Assembly: GCA_016720595.1 (NCBI GenBank)
Contig: JADKKI010000025.1
Coordinates: 62,001-126,000, forward strand
Direction: 5' to 3'
Length of the DNA stretch: 64,000 nt
DNA from: Myxococcales bacterium
Lineage (GTDB): Bacteria > Myxococcota_A > Polyangia > Haliangiales > Haliangiaceae
Shown: positions 62,341-64,000 of the stretch, one piece after another
Layout of the letters: each line of letters starts with the position of its first letter
How positions within the stretch are numbered: position 1 is the first letter of the stretch
Notes under the pieces: generated by a model
Databases searched by the model: none
Told to the model about the DNA's origin: nothing
The model's input: only the letters and a program-made list of their open reading frames with translations
Made by a program: the position numbers and the translations under genes

Positions 62341-62879
62341 GACATCACCTCCGTCGCGAGGTCCCACCACAACCGGCCGGCGATCCCGACCGTCGCCGCC
62401 GACCACACCAGGAACACGACGCCCGAGGTCAGCGACGGCCGCATCGCCTTGGGATCGAGCTCGCGGGCGAGCCGCCGCAATGCGAGCAGCCCGGCGCCAC
62501 CGAGCGCGCACGTCGCCACCACGAACGTCGTGCTCGGGGAGACCGACGAGAGCGAGAGGAACGCCGCGGGGAGCAGGAGGCCGGCGAGCGCCACACCGAA
62601 CGCCCCGAGCGCGATCCCGAACGCGCGGACCACCGCGCCGAGAGAGGGTGCGGTCCCGGCGGTCGCCGTCGCGATGTACAGCGCCGGTGCGGTGGCGGCC
62701 ACCACGCCGAACACGACGGCGGGCACGGCCACGAGGGGCGTGGGACTCGATCCGTGGACGGCGAGGATCGCGCCGATCGCGACGGGACCGATGGCAGCGA
62801 GGGCGAGCGCCGAGGCGCGAGCGGCGAGCTCGGGCCCGGCGAGGGCAGGGGGATGCGGGGAGACAGGGACCAGGGACAT
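62337..62879 (-). CDS. Polytopic membrane protein
   Basis: 180 aa, ATG 62879 with a clear AGGAGG 5 nt upstream. Several helices (ALALAAIGPVAIGAILAV, VAVPAVVFGVVAATAPALYI, FGIALGAFGVALAGLLLP, VVATCALGGAGLLALR). First gene of the operon that runs through to the two-component pair. I recognise no family. Confidence 0.65.
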   Translation of the reverse strand: MSLVPVSPHPPALAGPELAARASALALAAIGPVAIGAILAVHGSSPTPLVAVPAVVFGVVAATAPALYIATATAGTAPSLGAVVRAFGIALGAFGVALAGLLLPAAFLSLSSVSPSTTFVVATCALGGAGLLALRRLARELDPKAMRPSLTSGVVFLVWSAATVGIAGRLWWDLATEVMS

Positions 62880-63064
62880 GACGACCTCCTGCTCCGTTGA
62901 ACCATGTGGGCGAGGAGGCACCGCGCACCCACCGTGGAGGGGCCGACCAGCTTCCGTGGAGATCCTGCGCAGACGGCGGTGGGGGACGTCCGGGCGCGAT
63001 CGACGGCGGGCCAGGCCCCAGGTTATCTCCGACCTCCGCAGATGGATTTGGGTATGCTCCGCCC

Positions 63065-63625
63065 GTGAGGGCCTTCGCCGCGATCCTGCTCGTCGCCGGG
63101 TGCGACTTCAGCACGCCCGCGAGCACCGGCGTTCCCGGCGACGGCAAGATCGCGGATGCGTCGATGGGCGGCGAGCCGGGTGCCCCGCCATCCGGCGACG
63201 CCATGCCCGACGCCGCGGCATGCCCAGGCAACTTCGTCCCGGTCGCCAGCGCGGGGAGCTCGCGGTACGCCGTGTTCCCCAAGGACACGCAGCCGGGGGC
63301 CATGCTCACGTGCAGCAACCTCGGCACGCACCTGCTTCGCCTCGACGATCAGGCCGAGGCCACCGCGCTCGAGGCGTACATCGATCAGCAGACCGGCGGC
63401 GGCGATACGCGGCTGTACCGCGTGGTCGGCGCGCGCGACCTGGTGCTCCGCAATCAGTTCCACGACCTCGACTTCAGCTTCCTCACCTACCTCCCGTTCG
63501 GGACCGGCGAACCCACCAACAACGCCGGTGAGGAGTGCCTCGTCCTCAAGAAGGAGGGCGCCATCGGCGTGATCGGCGCCGACCAGTGCCTCACCCAACA
63601 CGAGTTCGCATGCGAATGTGACTGA
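63065..63625 (+). CDS. C-type-lectin-like lipoprotein
   Basis: 186 aa from GTG 63065. Lipobox LLVAGC. After a Gly/Pro spacer, a C-type-lectin-like fold: CPGNFVPVASAGSSRYAVFP, CSNLGTHLLRLDDQAEATAL, then the EPTN ligand segment with GEECLVL and DQCLTQHEFACEC. Four Cys in the CTLD spacing. A surface sugar- or ligand-binding role is likely. Divergent from the membrane-protein operon. Confidence 0.7.
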   Translation: MRAFAAILLVAGCDFSTPASTGVPGDGKIADASMGGEPGAPPSGDAMPDAAACPGNFVPVASAGSSRYAVFPKDTQPGAMLTCSNLGTHLLRLDDQAEATALEAYIDQQTGGGDTRLYRVVGARDLVLRNQFHDLDFSFLTYLPFGTGEPTNNAGEECLVLKKEGAIGVIGADQCLTQHEFACECD

Positions 63626-63637
63626 GCCGCCGGGAGA

Positions 63638-63667
63638 ATTTTCGCGCGACGAAGTAAGCGCGAAAAT
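63638..63667. repeat. Perfect 10-bp inverted repeat ATTTTCGCGC-N10-GCGCGAAAAT
   Basis: Lies 13 nt after the lectin-like gene stop. It may be a terminator or an operator for the next gene. The AT/GC arrangement gives a U-rich end to the transcript stem on both strands. Confidence 0.5.
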
Positions 63668-63720
63668 AACCTTACGGCGAAGAAACCCGGTTCCGGGTGA
63701 CTGAGCGTATCCTCACGATC

Positions 63721-64000
63721 GTGACGATCGGGCGCACCGCCGCGGCAGTCCTCCTCGCGTTGACGACCGCGACGGCGGCGCAGCCGGCCTCCGACCTGAC
63801 CCGCGAGTTCCAGGCCGGCGTCGATGCGTTCCGGCTCGGCAAGTTCGACGAGGCGAAGGCGCACCTCGAGAAGGCAAAGGCGCTCGATCCGAAGCTCCCG
63901 GGGCCGAACCGGTTTCTCGCCGCGGTCGCCCAGGCGCAGGGCCGGTGGCTGGACTGCATCGCCGCCGCCCGCACCGCGATCGAGCTCAACCCGCGGTCGG
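63721..64000 (+). CDS. Secreted TPR protein (partial, 3' end off window)
   Basis: GTG at 63721 opens a signal peptide (MTIGRTAAAVLLALTTATAA), then TPR units (LTREFQAGVDAFRLGKFDEA, HLEKAKALDPKLPGPN, WLDCIAAARTAIELNP). The reading frame continues to the window edge. Probably periplasmic. The full length and function cannot be seen. Confidence 0.6.
   Translation, partial: MTIGRTAAAVLLALTTATAAQPASDLTREFQAGVDAFRLGKFDEAKAHLEKAKALDPKLPGPNRFLAAVAQAQGRWLDCIAAARTAIELNPRS

Noticed and set aside
61564..63327. N-terminal extension of the membrane protein to 63327
   Set aside because: It crosses the upstream gene start, has no membrane pattern, and a GTG at 62340 gives a neat overlap.

Overview
The window is GC-rich, gene-dense DNA that looks like a myxobacterium (Myxococcota, perhaps near the Nannocystis/Kofleria side, though this rests on style and not on a marker gene). 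The signs are many lipoproteins with Asp/Ala/Pro-rich tails after the lipobox cysteine, several secreted proteins ending in a Gly/Cys motif, a hydrophobic helix and an Arg cluster (MYXO-CTERM type), a CotH-family protein, a Hanks-type kinase and abundant GTG starts. No rRNA, tRNA, CRISPR array, transposase or integrase was seen.

1-9,240 is the most unusual region. A divergent pair encodes a GAF-HlyD membrane-fusion protein (minus) and a TolC-type outer-membrane factor (plus, broken by one apparent extra G). Each is followed on its own strand by a copy of the same unrecognised 31-residue microprotein. The plus-strand operon continues with a repeat-containing lipoprotein and a beta-barrel protein. 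Next come three short peptides with double-glycine leaders and methionine runs, and a fourth short protein with a degenerate leader and a terminal membrane helix; most have their own hairpin terminator. This looks like an export system with its peptide substrates. The expected peptidase-containing ABC transporter is not in the window and may lie off the left edge. A 142-bp-arm inverted repeat lies between peptides 3 and 4.

9,240-19,174 holds nrdR, queE, a CotH-like lipoprotein, an MsbA-like ABC exporter, a thymidylate kinase fused to a long repeat domain and a Na/Pi cotransporter. The cotransporter ends a minus-strand operon (22,812 to 17,165) of an OprP/O-like porin, two paralogous lipoproteins, a VTC polyphosphate polymerase and the transporter with a PhoU-like tail. 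Together these read as a phosphate-uptake and polyphosphate-synthesis pathway.

23-38 kb carries secreted or surface proteins (two zinc proteases, a trypsin-like protease, an M1 aminopeptidase, an LPMO-like protein, a beta-helix lipoprotein, a CusF-like copper protein, a cytochrome c), a compact amino-acid cassette (adenylation enzyme, MIO ammonia-lyase or aminomutase, free carrier protein), CcmH and a RegA-like regulator.

38-51 kb has AcpS overlapping a polytopic membrane protein, a frameshifted lipoprotein, a secreted TPR-CHAT protein, a VapBC-type toxin-antitoxin pair, a 1-Cys peroxiredoxin, a protein kinase, and a tight pair of an ATPase-domain switch protein with a tandem-STAS/zinc-ribbon/membrane/PDZ-like protein.

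51-64 kb has more lipoproteins, a Notum/pectin-acetylesterase-like protein, a DUF3634-type gene bracketed by inverted copies of a 43-45-bp repeat (a third copy lies nearby), a GH25 lysozyme, a lipoprotein with a Cys-Gly repeat, an OmpR/EnvZ-type two-component pair in an operon with three membrane proteins, and a C-type-lectin-like lipoprotein. Coding runs off both ends of the window.
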